DNA of 64,000 bases. Source: Spinactinospora alkalitolerans. Lineage in GTDB: Bacteria; Actinomycetota; Actinomycetes; Streptosporangiales; Streptosporangiaceae. Made by a program: the position numbers and the translations under genes. The notes beneath the pieces are model-generated. The model worked only from the letters and a program-made list of their open reading frames with translations. It was not told the origin of the DNA and ran no database searches. Within the stretch, counting starts at the first letter, position 1, and the number at the start of each line of letters is the position of its first letter. Shown piece after piece: positions 1 through 7,712 of this stretch. The stretch covers positions 930,001 to 994,000 of the forward strand of contig NZ_JACCCC010000001.1 of NCBI RefSeq assembly GCF_013408795.1, read 5' to 3'.

Positions 1-829
1 CGCGCACCTGCGCTACCCGGACGACCTGTTCAAGGTGCAGCGGGAGATCCTGAAGCGCTACCACGTCGTCAACGCCAACGCCTTCTACGGCGGCCAGGAC
101 TTCTGGGACGTCCCGACCGACCCGACCCAGGAGGGCGAGAGCCCGGAGCCGCCGTACCGGCAGACGCTGCGCTACCCGGGGGACGAGTCCGCCAGCTTCT
201 CGCTGACCTCGACGTTCGTCCCGCGCGGCCGTGAGAACCTGGCCGCGTTCATGGCGGTCGACGGTGATCCGTCCTCGGAGAACTACGGCCAACTGCGGCT
301 CCTGGAGCTGCCGCGCAGCACGGTGATCCTCGGCCCTGGACAGGTGCAGAACGCCTTCCAGTCCGACGCCGGCGTGCGCGAGGTCCTGCTGCCACTGGAG
401 CAGAGCTCCGCGGAGGTCACCTACGGCAACCTGCTCACGCTGCCGTTCGCCGGCGGCCTGCTCTACGTCGAACCGCTCTACGTGCAGGCCGGCGGCGGCG
501 ACCAGGCGTCCTACCCGCTGCTCCAGCAGGTCATGGTGGGCTTCGGCGAGGAGGTCGCCATCGGCAGCAACCTCCAGGACGCCCTGAACAACCTGTTCGA
601 GGGCGAGGCCGCGCCACTGCCCGAGGGCGAGGAGGCCCCTGAGGAGGGGCAGGAGGAAGCCGGGGCCGGCCAGCCCAGCGGTGACCTCGCCTCGGCCCTC
701 CAGGACGCCTCGGAGGCCTACGACGAAGGCCAGCAGGCGCTGCAGGACGGCGACTTCGCCGCCTACGGCGAGGCCAACGAGAGGCTCCAGGAGGCGCTGG
801 AGCGCGCCGAGGCGGCGTCCGGGGAGTAG
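1..829 (+). CDS. UPF0182 family integral membrane protein, C-terminal part (5' truncated)
   Basis: The frame is open from the left edge, so only the C-terminal 275 or so residues are seen. The start of the visible part (LRYPDDLFKVQREILKRYHV, then a QDFWDVPTDP block) and the later FVPRGRENLAAFMAV and GPGQVQNAF blocks are typical of the extracytoplasmic part of UPF0182 proteins, large actinobacterial membrane proteins of unknown function. The last 80 residues are a Glu/Ala/Gln-rich tail that looks disordered or helical. The membrane segments expected at the N-terminus lie outside the window. A strong hairpin follows the stop codon. Confidence 0.88.
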   Translation, partial: AHLRYPDDLFKVQREILKRYHVVNANAFYGGQDFWDVPTDPTQEGESPEPPYRQTLRYPGDESASFSLTSTFVPRGRENLAAFMAVDGDPSSENYGQLRLLELPRSTVILGPGQVQNAFQSDAGVREVLLPLEQSSAEVTYGNLLTLPFAGGLLYVEPLYVQAGGGDQASYPLLQQVMVGFGEEVAIGSNLQDALNNLFEGEAAPLPEGEEAPEEGQEEAGAGQPSGDLASALQDASEAYDEGQQALQDGDFAAYGEANERLQEALERAEAASGE

Positions 830-860
830 CGCCTCCCCGGGAACCGCCGGCGACGCCCGA

Positions 861-890
861 TCGGGGGCGGGGCACTCGCCCCGCCCCCGA
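861..890 (+). terminator. Rho-independent-type hairpin after the UPF0182 gene
   Basis: A perfect 13-bp inverted repeat (arms 861-873 and 878-890, loop ACTC) starts 31 bases after the stop codon. There is no long T-tract, which is usual for actinomycete terminators. Confidence 0.7.
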
Positions 891-932
891 CGCGTCTGGC
901 GGCGGCACCGCGGGCGGCCTGAACGGCCTGAT

Positions 933-961
933 TTGGTGTTGCCGGGATATGGCGATACTGT
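933..961 (+). promoter_or_regulatory. Promoter of the first initiator tRNA
   Basis: A TTGGTG -35 element (933-938) and TACTGT -10 element (956-961) are 17 bases apart and lie just upstream of the tRNA at 975. Read by eye; not experimentally supported. Confidence 0.5.
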
Positions 962-974
962 GAAGACACACCGA

Positions 975-1048
975 CGCGGGGTGGAGCAGTTCGGTAGCTC
1001 GCTGGGCTCATAACCCAGAGGTCGCAGGTTCAAATCCTGTCCCCGCTA
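975..1048 (+). tRNA. Initiator tRNA-fMet (CAT anticodon), copy 1
   Basis: This 74-base gene folds as a full cloverleaf. The anticodon stem carries the three consecutive G-C pairs (CTGGG/CCCAG) and a CTCATAA loop that mark an initiator tRNA. The acceptor stem starts with an unpaired C1 opposite T72, another initiator hallmark. The CCA end is not encoded (ACGA follows). The body is identical to the copy at 1266. Confidence 0.95.
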
Positions 1049-1053
1049 CGAGC

Positions 1054-1101
1054 CGAAGAGCCCGTCGGGAAGAAGATTCCTTCTTCCCGACGGGCTCTTC
1101 G
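1054..1101 (+). terminator. Strong terminator after the first initiator tRNA
   Basis: A perfect 22-bp stem (1054-1075 with 1080-1101) closes a four-base loop six bases after the tRNA and is followed by CTTTCC. It is among the strongest hairpins in the window. Confidence 0.85.
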
Positions 1102-1222
1102 CTTTCCCCGACCGGTGCCCTGCCGGGTCTCCGGGCGACCGGAGTCTGCTGTACGGTCCTGCGGCCGGTCGGGCAGCGGGCTCGGCCGTCGGAGACCCGG
1201 TCGCCGGCGCGGGGAAACCGAT

Positions 1223-1251
1223 TTGCGTACGGAGGCCGAGATCCCTAGAGT
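1223..1251 (+). promoter_or_regulatory. Promoter of the second initiator tRNA
   Basis: TTGCGT (1223-1228) and TAGAGT (1246-1251) are separated by 17 bases, 14 bases before the tRNA. With the terminator after copy 1, this suggests the two tRNA genes are separate transcription units. Confidence 0.6.
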
Positions 1252-1265
1252 AGTGATCACACCGA

Positions 1266-1342
1266 CGCGGGGTGGAGCAGTTCGGTAGCTCGCTGGGCTC
1301 ATAACCCAGAGGTCGCAGGTTCAAATCCTGTCCCCGCTACCA
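1266..1342 (+). tRNA. Initiator tRNA-fMet (CAT anticodon), copy 2, CCA encoded
   Basis: The body (1266-1339) is identical to copy 1, including the three G-C pairs of the anticodon stem and the C1/T72 mismatch. Here the terminal CCA (1340-1342) is encoded. The identity starts a few bases upstream of the gene (CACACCGA in both), consistent with a tandem duplication. Confidence 0.95.
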
Positions 1343-1352
1343 AGAAGTTGCA

Positions 1353-1394
1353 GCCAAGGGCCGGATCACGGAGTCTCGTGATCCGGCCCTTGGC
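1353..1394 (+). terminator. Terminator after the second initiator tRNA
   Basis: A perfect 18-bp stem (1353-1370 with 1377-1394) and a six-base loop lie 11 bases after the CCA end. Confidence 0.82.
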
Positions 1395-1429
1395 CGTTTG
1401 GCCGTCCTTTGACCGTGGAACGGAACCCG

Positions 1430-1765
1430 ATCGGGCGGCCCTGACCGTTCGAAGACGGTCCGATGCGGCGGCCAGTGTCCTTGGACCGATGCGCGTGCGC
1501 TCGTCCTCTAGAAGTGCGACATGCGCGCGCAGAGCCTCTTCCCCGTCTGTTTCGCGGCTGATCACCTCGCGATCGCGCTGAGGCTCAATCCCAGGTCGCG
1601 GAGCAGGAGAATCCGCTGCAGCCGCACAATCGCATCATGGTCGAAGTACCGGTATCCGCTATCGCCAATCCGGGAAGGCGCCGGCAGACCGACATCACCG
1701 TAGTGTCGCAGCGTCCTGCCGGTGACTCCAGCGGATCGGGCAGCGTGGTGAATCGACCACTCCAT
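1430..1765 (-). pseudogene. MerR-family regulator, frameshifted remnant
   Basis: Reading from 1765 leftward, 67 residues form a MerR winged-helix DNA-binding domain (MEWSIHHAARSAGVTGRTLRHY, then SGYRYFDHDAIVRLQRILLL). The frame stops at 1562 directly after LSLSAIAR. The expected MerR continuation (ETDGEEALRAHVALLEDERTRI) is present in another frame from 1565, so a frameshift separates the two. After about residue 45 of the second piece the reading is no longer MerR-like and runs into the tRNA terminator. Ancestry is clear from the motifs; loss of function is inferred. Confidence 0.7.
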
Positions 1766-1964
1766 GCGCGTGTCCCTTCTCCAGGCCGGGCCCTGAACGC
1801 TTTGGTCGTGCAGGGCTCGACGCGCGGGCCCGACGGGTACCGACCCCGGTCCCGCTCAGCGTCGTCGGCGCTCAATCGGGAAAAGCCGTGGCGGTGGTGT
1901 CCAGACTGGTGTCGATGTCGCCCTTCGCCCGCTCCATCCTGGAGCCGAGGTTGAAACTCAAGCA
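1766..1964. other. Non-coding or degenerate stretch
   Basis: No convincing gene, RNA or repeat is visible. It lies between the MerR remnant and the transposase remnant and is probably decayed coding DNA. Confidence 0.4.
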
Positions 1965-2112
1965 AGATCACCGAGAGAACCACCGGGCCCGGGCGGCGGC
2001 GGGCCCGATCTGTCGGGTTCTGCGGGGCGATCCCGCGCTTGCGGAGCCGACGGCGCAGGCGAGGGGAGTCGTAGGCTTTGTCGCCGTGCAGCCTGGCTGG
2101 GCGTCGTCTGCG
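1965..2112 (-). pseudogene. IS5-type transposase fragment
   Basis: The minus strand read from 2112 encodes RRRPARLHGDKAYDSPRL followed by an Arg-rich RRRLRKRGI block. This is the D-K-A-Y-D catalytic neighbourhood of IS5-family DDE transposases. Both ends are missing, no terminal inverted repeats are visible, and the expected downstream RRWVVERT motif is absent. It is a short remnant of one insertion. Confidence 0.65.
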
Positions 2113-2122
2113 GGGTCCGCCG

Positions 2123-2656
2123 CTACTTCACCTGGAAGCCGTCGCAGGACACGAAGTCGCCGTCCCCGACCGACCACACCACGGTGTGCGCGCCCGCAGC
2201 CAACTCGCTCGGTCCCGCCTCGAAATCGCCGGGGAAGGCCAGCTCGGCCCAGTCGGAGCCGTTCAGCGTCGCCGCCGCCCGGTAGGAGTCGTCGCCGGGC
2301 GTGAGCACCCGCACGGTGACCGGCACCTCGCCCGACCCCTCGGTGTCGCGCAGCCCGAGCTCGACCTCGTCGCCGGAGACCTCCGTGCGCGGCGCGGAGG
2401 TCTCCCACGAACCGGCGGCACTGCTGTTCTTGCGCGGCTCGCAGGCGAGGGATTCGGGGTTGAAGCGCAGCTCTTCGACGTCGGGGTCGTTCGCGGCGTC
2501 GCTCGTCGCGGCCCCGCTGGGCACGATCATCGCCTCCAGCTCCTCGGCGGTGGGACGGTCACCGCCACCGCATCCGGACAGCAGCACACCGGCCGCGGTG
2601 GCGGGCAGCAGAGCACGGAGGGCGCGAAGGGGGAGGGGCGCGTGGAGGGCAGGCAC
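2123..2656 (-). CDS. Secreted lipoprotein of unknown function
   Basis: 177 residues. A short Arg-containing N-terminus and hydrophobic stretch end in a lipobox, LLSGC, with the lipidated Cys at residue 29, so the mature protein should be anchored outside the membrane. The mature part has no recognised domain and looks beta-rich. Start choice: GTG at 2656 lies seven bases after TAACCT (2669-2664 on this strand), the arrangement of a leaderless actinobacterial transcript. Convergent with the decayed region to its left; hisN follows upstream on the same strand. Confidence 0.75.
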   Translation of the reverse strand: MPALHAPLPLRALRALLPATAAGVLLSGCGGGDRPTAEELEAMIVPSGAATSDAANDPDVEELRFNPESLACEPRKNSSAAGSWETSAPRTEVSGDEVELGLRDTEGSGEVPVTVRVLTPGDDSYRAAATLNGSDWAELAFPGDFEAGPSELAAGAHTVVWSVGDGDFVSCDGFQVK

Positions 2657-2740
2657 GAGCGGCAGGTTACTACGCCCGAAGCGCCGGTGCGGCCGGGACA
2701 GCGGCGTCGATTCGGACTCGGTCGGGAGGCGTCCGCGCGG

Positions 2741-3547
2741 TCAGGTCAGGCGCAGCGGGGTGGGGCCGCCGTTCAGCTCGGTCAGCACGGCGTCGTGCAG
2801 CGCCCCGTTGGTGCACACCAGCGGGCCGCCGTCGACGAAGTCCTGTCCGCGCAGGTCGCTCGCCCGCCCGCCGGCCTCCTCCAGGATGATCGGCAGGGGA
2901 GCGGCGTCCCACAGCGACAGCTCCGGCTCGGCGGAGACGTCCACCGCGCCCTCCGCGACCATCACGTGCGACCAGAAGTCCCCGTAGGCCCGGGTGCGCC
3001 ACACCGAGCGGGTCAGGCCGAGGAAGGACTCCAGGCGCTGCTGCCGCTCCCATCCGGTCAGCGAGGAGAACGACAGCGAGGCGTCCTCCAGCTTCGACAC
3101 CGCCGACACGTGGCAGCGCGTGGCCTTGGTGAGGCTGCGCCCGGTCCAGGTGCCCCTGTCCTTTGAGGCCCACCAGCGCCGGTACAGCGCCGGGGCCGAG
3201 ACCACGCCGACGACCGGCCGGTCGCCGTCCATCAGCGCGATCAGGGTCGCCCACACCGGCACGCCGCGGACGTAGTTCTTGGTGCCGTCGATGGGGTCGA
3301 GCACCCAGCAGCGGGCGCTGTTGCCGGTCTTGCCGTACTCCTCGCCGATCACCGCGTCGCGGGGGCGGGCCCGCGACAGCACGCCGCGCAGGGTCTCCTC
3401 GACGGAGCGGTCGGCTTCGGTCACCGGTGTGAGGTCCGGCTTCGTGTCGACCTCCAGGTCGAGGGAGCGGAAGTGCTTGAGGGCGATGTCGTCGGCCGCG
3501 TCGGCGAGGACGTGGGCGAGACGCAGGTCATCATCAAAGGCCGCCAT
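2741..3547 (-). CDS. hisN: Histidinol-phosphatase, inositol-monophosphatase family (HisN)
   Basis: 268 residues, the usual length for actinobacterial HisN. It dephosphorylates L-histidinol phosphate, the penultimate step of histidine synthesis, in the cytoplasm with Mg2+. The IMPase metal motifs are present: GEE in VIGEEYGKTGN, DPIDGTKNYVRGVPVWAT near residue 80, and a C-terminal WDAAPLPIILEEAGG block. A longer open frame exists, but the ATG at 3547 gives the family N-terminus MAAFDDDLRLAHVLAD, and TAGCGT eight bases upstream suggests a leaderless message. It could act on other sugar phosphates, but the FVRG-type motif favours HisN. Confidence 0.85.
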   Translation of the reverse strand: MAAFDDDLRLAHVLADAADDIALKHFRSLDLEVDTKPDLTPVTEADRSVEETLRGVLSRARPRDAVIGEEYGKTGNSARCWVLDPIDGTKNYVRGVPVWATLIALMDGDRPVVGVVSAPALYRRWWASKDRGTWTGRSLTKATRCHVSAVSKLEDASLSFSSLTGWERQQRLESFLGLTRSVWRTRAYGDFWSHVMVAEGAVDVSAEPELSLWDAAPLPIILEEAGGRASDLRGQDFVDGGPLVCTNGALHDAVLTELNGGPTPLRLT

Positions 3548-3632
3548 GGCGCGTAACGCTACCGTCCCCCGCTCCGCCGCACGCGGGCGGCACTCCCGCG
3601 TGACCGGAGTGTTAGCGCCTCCGCGTGCCACC

Positions 3633-4256
3633 ATGGTTGCCATGATCCCTGTCAACGAGGCGGGCGGGACCGGAGGCCCTCCGGCGAGAGGCGTCCGCGA
3701 CCGGCTCATCGACGCCGCATACTCCGAGATCGTCTCCGGGCATTGGGCGCGCATGCGCATGGCCGACATCGCCTCGGCCGCGGGCGTGTCGCGGCAGACC
3801 CTCTACAACGAGTTCGGGACGAAGGAGGGGCTGCTGCAGGCCGTGGTGCTGCGGGAGGCCGAGGCCTTCCTGGACCGCGTGATGGAGATCCTCACCGACC
3901 ACGACGCCGAGCCCGCCCGCGCGGTCGGTCAGGCCGCCCGCTGGACGCTCACCGCCTCGGGGCAGAATCTGCTGCTGCGCGCGATCATCACCGGCGACAC
4001 CGGGCTGCTCCCGGTCCTCACCACCCGCGCCGAGCCGCTGCAGGAGGCGCTGGGGGAGCGGATGACCGCGTTCCTGCTGGAGCGCCGGCCGGAACTGGGC
4101 GAGCGCGCCGCCGCGATCGCGGAGGTGTCGCTGCGCCTCACCATCTCCTATGTCCTGCTCCCCATCGACACCGACCAGGCCGTGCAGCGGGTGGAGCTGG
4201 CCGTGCACAGCATGTTCCTCGCCGCGAGGGAGCTGCCGGAGCCCTCGCGCCGGTGA
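3633..4256 (+). CDS. TetR-family transcriptional regulator
   Basis: 207 residues with an N-terminal TetR helix-turn-helix (MRMADIASAAGVSRQTLYNEF, residues about 36-56) and an alpha-helical ligand/dimer domain. Divergent from hisN across 85 bases. In-frame ATGs at 3633 and 3642 are both possible; neither has a clear Shine-Dalgarno sequence. The ligand cannot be told from sequence. It may control itself or the HAD gene downstream, but no obvious palindromic operator is seen in the short divergent region. Confidence 0.85.
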   Translation: MVAMIPVNEAGGTGGPPARGVRDRLIDAAYSEIVSGHWARMRMADIASAAGVSRQTLYNEFGTKEGLLQAVVLREAEAFLDRVMEILTDHDAEPARAVGQAARWTLTASGQNLLLRAIITGDTGLLPVLTTRAEPLQEALGERMTAFLLERRPELGERAAAIAEVSLRLTISYVLLPIDTDQAVQRVELAVHSMFLAARELPEPSRR

Positions 4257-4369
4257 GCCCGGTGGACCCGGTGGGTCCGGGCCCATGGCGCGTACCGGGA
4301 CGAATTCCATGATCCGCCACGCCGCCGGGAATCTTCGCTTTCGGCGCCGGCCGCACGAGACTTGGATCC

Positions 4370-5080
4370 GTGAGCGACAACCAGTACCCCCAGCCCGTGC
4401 CGCCCGCGTTCCTGTTCGACCTCGACGGCACCCTGATCGACAGCGTCTACCAGCACGTCATCGCCTGGCGCACCGCGCTGGTGGAGATGAACATCGACCT
4501 CTCGGTGTGGCGGATCCACCGCCGCATCGGGATGAGCGGGGGCCTCTTCGTCTCCGCGCTGATGCGCGAGACCGGGGTCGAACTGACGCCGGAGCAGGTC
4601 AGACAGGTGCAGCGGGCGCACGCGCGGGAGTACCTCAAGCAGCACGACTCCGTCCGGCCGCTGCCCGGCGCATCGGAGCTGCTGCACACTCTCACCGACC
4701 GCGGCATCAAGTGGGCGATCGCCACCAGCGGCCGCCGCGAGACGGCCGGTGCGGCGCTGGCACTGCTCGGCCTGCCCGAGGACACCCCGATGATCACCCG
4801 CGACCTCGTACGCCACGCCAAGCCCGATCCCGACCTGTTCATGGCGGCGGCCTACCGGCTGGACGTGGACCCGCGCTCCGCCATGGTCGTCGGCGACAGC
4901 GTGTGGGACCTGCTCGCCGCACGGCGAGCAGGCGCGCTGGGCGTCGGAGTGCTGTGCGGCGGCTACGGCAGGGAGGAGCTGGAGCGCGCCGGCGCCTACC
5001 GGGTCTACAGCGACCCGGGGGACATGCTGGTCCGTCTGGACGAGCTCGGCGTGCGCGGTGGCGCCGTCCTGGACCTGTGA
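4370..5080 (+). CDS. HAD-superfamily phosphatase (phosphoglycolate-phosphatase-like)
   Basis: 236 residues with all four HAD motifs: nucleophile motif DLDGTLID near residue 17, the Ser/Thr motif in IATSGRRET, the Lys of HAKPDPDLF and the acidic GDSVWD motif. The helical cap inserted after motif I puts it with PGP/beta-phosphoglucomutase-like members (subclass I). The GTG at 4370 gives a normal N-terminus. The substrate is unknown, most likely a small phosphorylated metabolite. Confidence 0.82.
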   Translation: MSDNQYPQPVPPAFLFDLDGTLIDSVYQHVIAWRTALVEMNIDLSVWRIHRRIGMSGGLFVSALMRETGVELTPEQVRQVQRAHAREYLKQHDSVRPLPGASELLHTLTDRGIKWAIATSGRRETAGAALALLGLPEDTPMITRDLVRHAKPDPDLFMAAAYRLDVDPRSAMVVGDSVWDLLAARRAGALGVGVLCGGYGREELERAGAYRVYSDPGDMLVRLDELGVRGGAVLDL

Positions 5081-5194
5081 ACCGCGGGGGCGGCACGGGG
5101 ACCGCGGCGCCGTGCGCCGCCGCCGGGATGTGAGCCGGGTCGCCTCTCGGCCCGATCCCTTGCCCGCCGCGCGGTTGCGCATAGCCTGGGAGGC

Positions 5195-5299
5195 GTGTCC
5201 GGTTTGACGATCGAGTTGCGCATGGTCCTGTTCTCCATGTCGCTGACGAGCACCGACGACGCCCTGTGTCGCCGCCGGTGCCACCGCCGCCTGCCCTGA
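5195..5299 (+). CDS. Putative cysteine-containing leader peptide upstream of the sulfur transporter
   Basis: A 34-codon frame (GTG 5195, or ATG 5222 giving 25 codons) ends CRRRCHRRLP-stop, 73 bases before the YeeE/YedE gene. Short peptides with Cys near an Arg-rich C-terminus are annotated in actinobacteria as leaders of sulfur-assimilation operons, where translation of the Cys codons is thought to sense cysteine supply. GGGAGG precedes the GTG but is too close to it to serve as a normal ribosome site. The functional call rests on position and composition only. Confidence 0.45.
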   Translation: MSGLTIELRMVLFSMSLTSTDDALCRRRCHRRLP

Positions 5300-5372
5300 G
5301 CGGCCTCGCAGCGACCTGTCCGACCATGAGCGGTCCCTCCCCGCGACCGCCGACACGCACGGAGTCGGTTCC

Positions 5373-6677
5373 ATGACGACCTCCACACCCCCTTCTGCCC
5401 CGGTCCCCGAGGCCACCGCCGCGCGCTCTCCCGCATCGCGGCTGCTGTTCCACAACGCCCTGTCCGCTCCGCCGCCGCGCGCGCCCTCCCTCGGCCCCGT
5501 GCGGTGGGTGCCGCTGGTGCTCGCGCTCGCCGGCCTGGCCGCGCTGACCGCCTTCGTGTGGTCCGCGCACGGCGCCGAACCCGGGCTGCTGCTCCTGCTC
5601 GGTGGAGGGCTGGGCATCGCCCTGTTCCACTCCCGGTTCGGCTTCACCTCGGCCTGGCGGCGGCTCGTCTCCGTCGGCAACGGCGCCGGGCTGCGCGCGC
5701 ACGCACTGCTGCTCGGCACCACCGCGACCCTGTTCGCGCTGGTCATCGGTACCGGGACCGGTCTGTTCGGCGCGGCCCCGGAGCCCTCGGCCGGGCCCTT
5801 GGGGGTCGGGCTGATCATCGGCGCGTTCCTGTTCGGCCTGGGCATGCAGCTCGGCGGCGCGTGCGCCTCCGGCACGCTGTTCGCCGTCGGGTCCGGCCAG
5901 TCCGCGATCGTGCTGACCCTCTTCGGCTTCATCGCCGGCTCGGTGCTCTACAGTCTGCAGTGGGAGGCGGTCAACGACCTGCCCGCGCTGCCCCCGTTCC
6001 TGCTCGCCGACCACATCGGCTGGCTCGGCTCGTGGCTGGTCACCGTCGCGGTGCTCGCCGCGGTCGTCGCCGCCACCCGGGTGATCCAGAACCGCCGCAC
6101 CCCGCCCCCGACGGGCGCGGTGCCGAGCACGAAGGGCGCGACCCGGATCATCCGCGGCTCCTGGCCGATGCTCGCCGGAGCGGTGGTGCTCGCGGCGCTG
6201 GGCGCGGGCGTACTCTTGGTCTCCGGCGGCGCCTGGGGCGTGACCAGCGCGTTCAACCTCTGGGGCGCGAAGTTCCTGCAGATGCTCGGCGCCCATCCCG
6301 AGACCTGGGCGTTCTGGCGGCAGCCGGACCAGGCTGCGCAGCTCGCCGGCCCGGTCCTGGCCGACAAGACCAGCCTCACCAACATCGGCATCATGGTCGG
6401 CGCGGCCGTCGCCGCTGCGGCGGGCGGAGCCTGGAAGCTGCACACCGGGATCCGGTGGAACGTCGCGGCCGCCGCCGTCCTCGGCGGCGTCCTGATGGGC
6501 ATCGGCGCCCGCCTCGCCGGAGGCTGCAACATCGGGGCCTACCTGGCCGGCATCGCCTCGGGGAGCCTGCACGGCTGGCTGTGGGCCGTCGCGGCCCTCG
6601 CCGGAACCTGGCTGGGGCTGCGGGGCCGCTCCCTGTTCGGCATCGCCAACCCCAAGCCTGAGGACAGTGCTTGCTGA
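5373..6677 (+). CDS. YeeE/YedE (TsuA-like) family sulfur-compound transporter
   Basis: 434 residues, strongly hydrophobic with roughly ten or more membrane segments. It carries both conserved cysteine motifs of the family, one per half: GGACASGTLFAVGSGQ and AGGCNIGAYLAGIASG. The E. coli member TsuA imports thiosulfate. The ATG at 5373 has GGAG nine bases upstream. The N-terminal 45 residues are Pro/Ala-rich and cytoplasmic-looking; the protein ends ...DSAC. The likely role is uptake of thiosulfate or a related reduced sulfur species, consistent with the Cys leader peptide upstream. Confidence 0.85.
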   Translation: MTTSTPPSAPVPEATAARSPASRLLFHNALSAPPPRAPSLGPVRWVPLVLALAGLAALTAFVWSAHGAEPGLLLLLGGGLGIALFHSRFGFTSAWRRLVSVGNGAGLRAHALLLGTTATLFALVIGTGTGLFGAAPEPSAGPLGVGLIIGAFLFGLGMQLGGACASGTLFAVGSGQSAIVLTLFGFIAGSVLYSLQWEAVNDLPALPPFLLADHIGWLGSWLVTVAVLAAVVAATRVIQNRRTPPPTGAVPSTKGATRIIRGSWPMLAGAVVLAALGAGVLLVSGGAWGVTSAFNLWGAKFLQMLGAHPETWAFWRQPDQAAQLAGPVLADKTSLTNIGIMVGAAVAAAAGGAWKLHTGIRWNVAAAAVLGGVLMGIGARLAGGCNIGAYLAGIASGSLHGWLWAVAALAGTWLGLRGRSLFGIANPKPEDSAC

Positions 6678-6711
6678 AGCCTGCTGAAACCTGCTGAAAC
6701 CTGCTGAAACC
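6672..6711 (+). repeat. Four tandem 10-bp repeats across the transporter stop codon
   Basis: The unit TGCTGAAACC occurs four times head to tail (the first copy has one change). The transporter's TGA lies in the first unit, and every unit carries another TGA in the same position. Confidence 0.85.
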
Positions 6712-6725
6712 CGCGCGCTCCGCGC

Positions 6726-7712
6726 CTACTCGTCGCTCTCGCGGCTGCTGAGCAGGCGGCGCATGGAGGCCACGCGGTTGGGGTCGAGGCGGCCCTCGTC
6801 GAGCCACGCGTCCAGGGCGCAGCCGGGGGCGTCCCCGGTGTGCGGGCAGCCCGGGGGGCACTCCGCGACGGCCTCGTCCAGGTCGGGGAAGCCGGCCACC
6901 ACGTCGTCGGGTTCGATGTGGGCCAGGCCGAAGCTGCGCACGCCCGGCGTGTCGATGATCCAGCCGCCCTCGATCGGCAGCGCCACCGCCGAGGTGGAGG
7001 TGTGCCGACCGCGCCCGGTCACCGGGTTCACGTGCCCCACGGTGCGCTCGGCCTCCGGAACGAGCATGTTGACCAGCGTCGACTTGCCCACGCCCGAGGA
7101 GCCGACGAGCACGCTCAACCGGCCCAGCAGGTGCTCGCGCAGGGCGGCGACGCCGTCGCCGTCGCTGCAGGTCACCACGTAGGGCACGTCGAGCGTGGCG
7201 TAGGTGGCCAGCAGTTCATCGGGGGCGGCGAGGTCGGACTTGGTCAGGCACAGCAGCGGGTCGAGGCCGGCGTCGTAGGCCGCGACCAGGCAGCGGTCGA
7301 TGAGGCGCGGCTGCGGCTCGGGATCGGCCAGCGAGACGACGACGGCGAGCTGGTCGGCGTTCGCGACGATCACCCGCTCCACCGGGTCGGTGTCGTCGGC
7401 GGTGCGGCGCAGCACCGAGGTCCGCTCCTCGACCCGCACCACCCGGGCCAGGGTGTCGGGTCGGCCGCTCAGGTCGCCGACCAGCGCCACCCTGTCGCCC
7501 ACGACGATGCTGCCGCGGCCCAGCTCACGGGCTTTCATGGCCACGACCGCGCGGTCGTCCACCAGGCACCGGTAGCGCCCGCGGTCCACCCCGGTCACGA
7601 ACCCCTGTTCGGCGTCCTCGTGCGCGGGGCGTCTGCGGGTGCGCGGGCGCGATCCGCCCCGGGCCCGGACCCGGACGTCGTCCTCGTCCAGGCGGCGACC
7701 GCGGCCTTTCAC
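6726..7712 (-). CDS. rsgA: Ribosome small-subunit-dependent GTPase A
   Basis: 328 residues. RsgA is a circularly permuted GTPase that helps 30S maturation. The G-motifs come in the permuted order: TKSD (G4), then GSSGVGKST (G1), then DTPGVRSFG (G3). The zinc-binding region near the C-terminus reads [14 protein letters not shown]. An N-terminal OB-fold region includes [18 protein letters not shown]. The start is placed at GTG 7712, whose GTGA overlaps the aroA stop, implying translational coupling; an alternative GTG at 7730 adds six residues. Confidence 0.92.
   Translation of the reverse strand: MKGRGRRLDEDDVRVRARGGSRPRTRRRPAHEDAEQGFVTGVDRGRYRCLVDDRAVVAMKARELGRGSIVVGDRVALVGDLSGRPDTLARVVRVEERTSVLRRTADDTDPVERVIVANADQLAVVVSLADPEPQPRLIDRCLVAAYDAGLDPLLCLTKSDLAAPDELLATYATLDVPYVVTCSDGDGVAALREHLLGRLSVLVGSSGVGKSTLVNMLVPEAERTVGHVNPVTGRGRHTSTSAVALPIEGGWIIDTPGVRSFGLAHIEPDDVVAGFPDLDEAVAECPPGCPHTGDAPGCALDAWLDEGRLDPNRVASMRRLLSSRESDE

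Noticed and set aside
1299-1430. Minus-strand peptide ending AGTGFEPATSGL
   Set aside because: This string is the antisense reading of a tRNA and a known source of false proteins; no gene.
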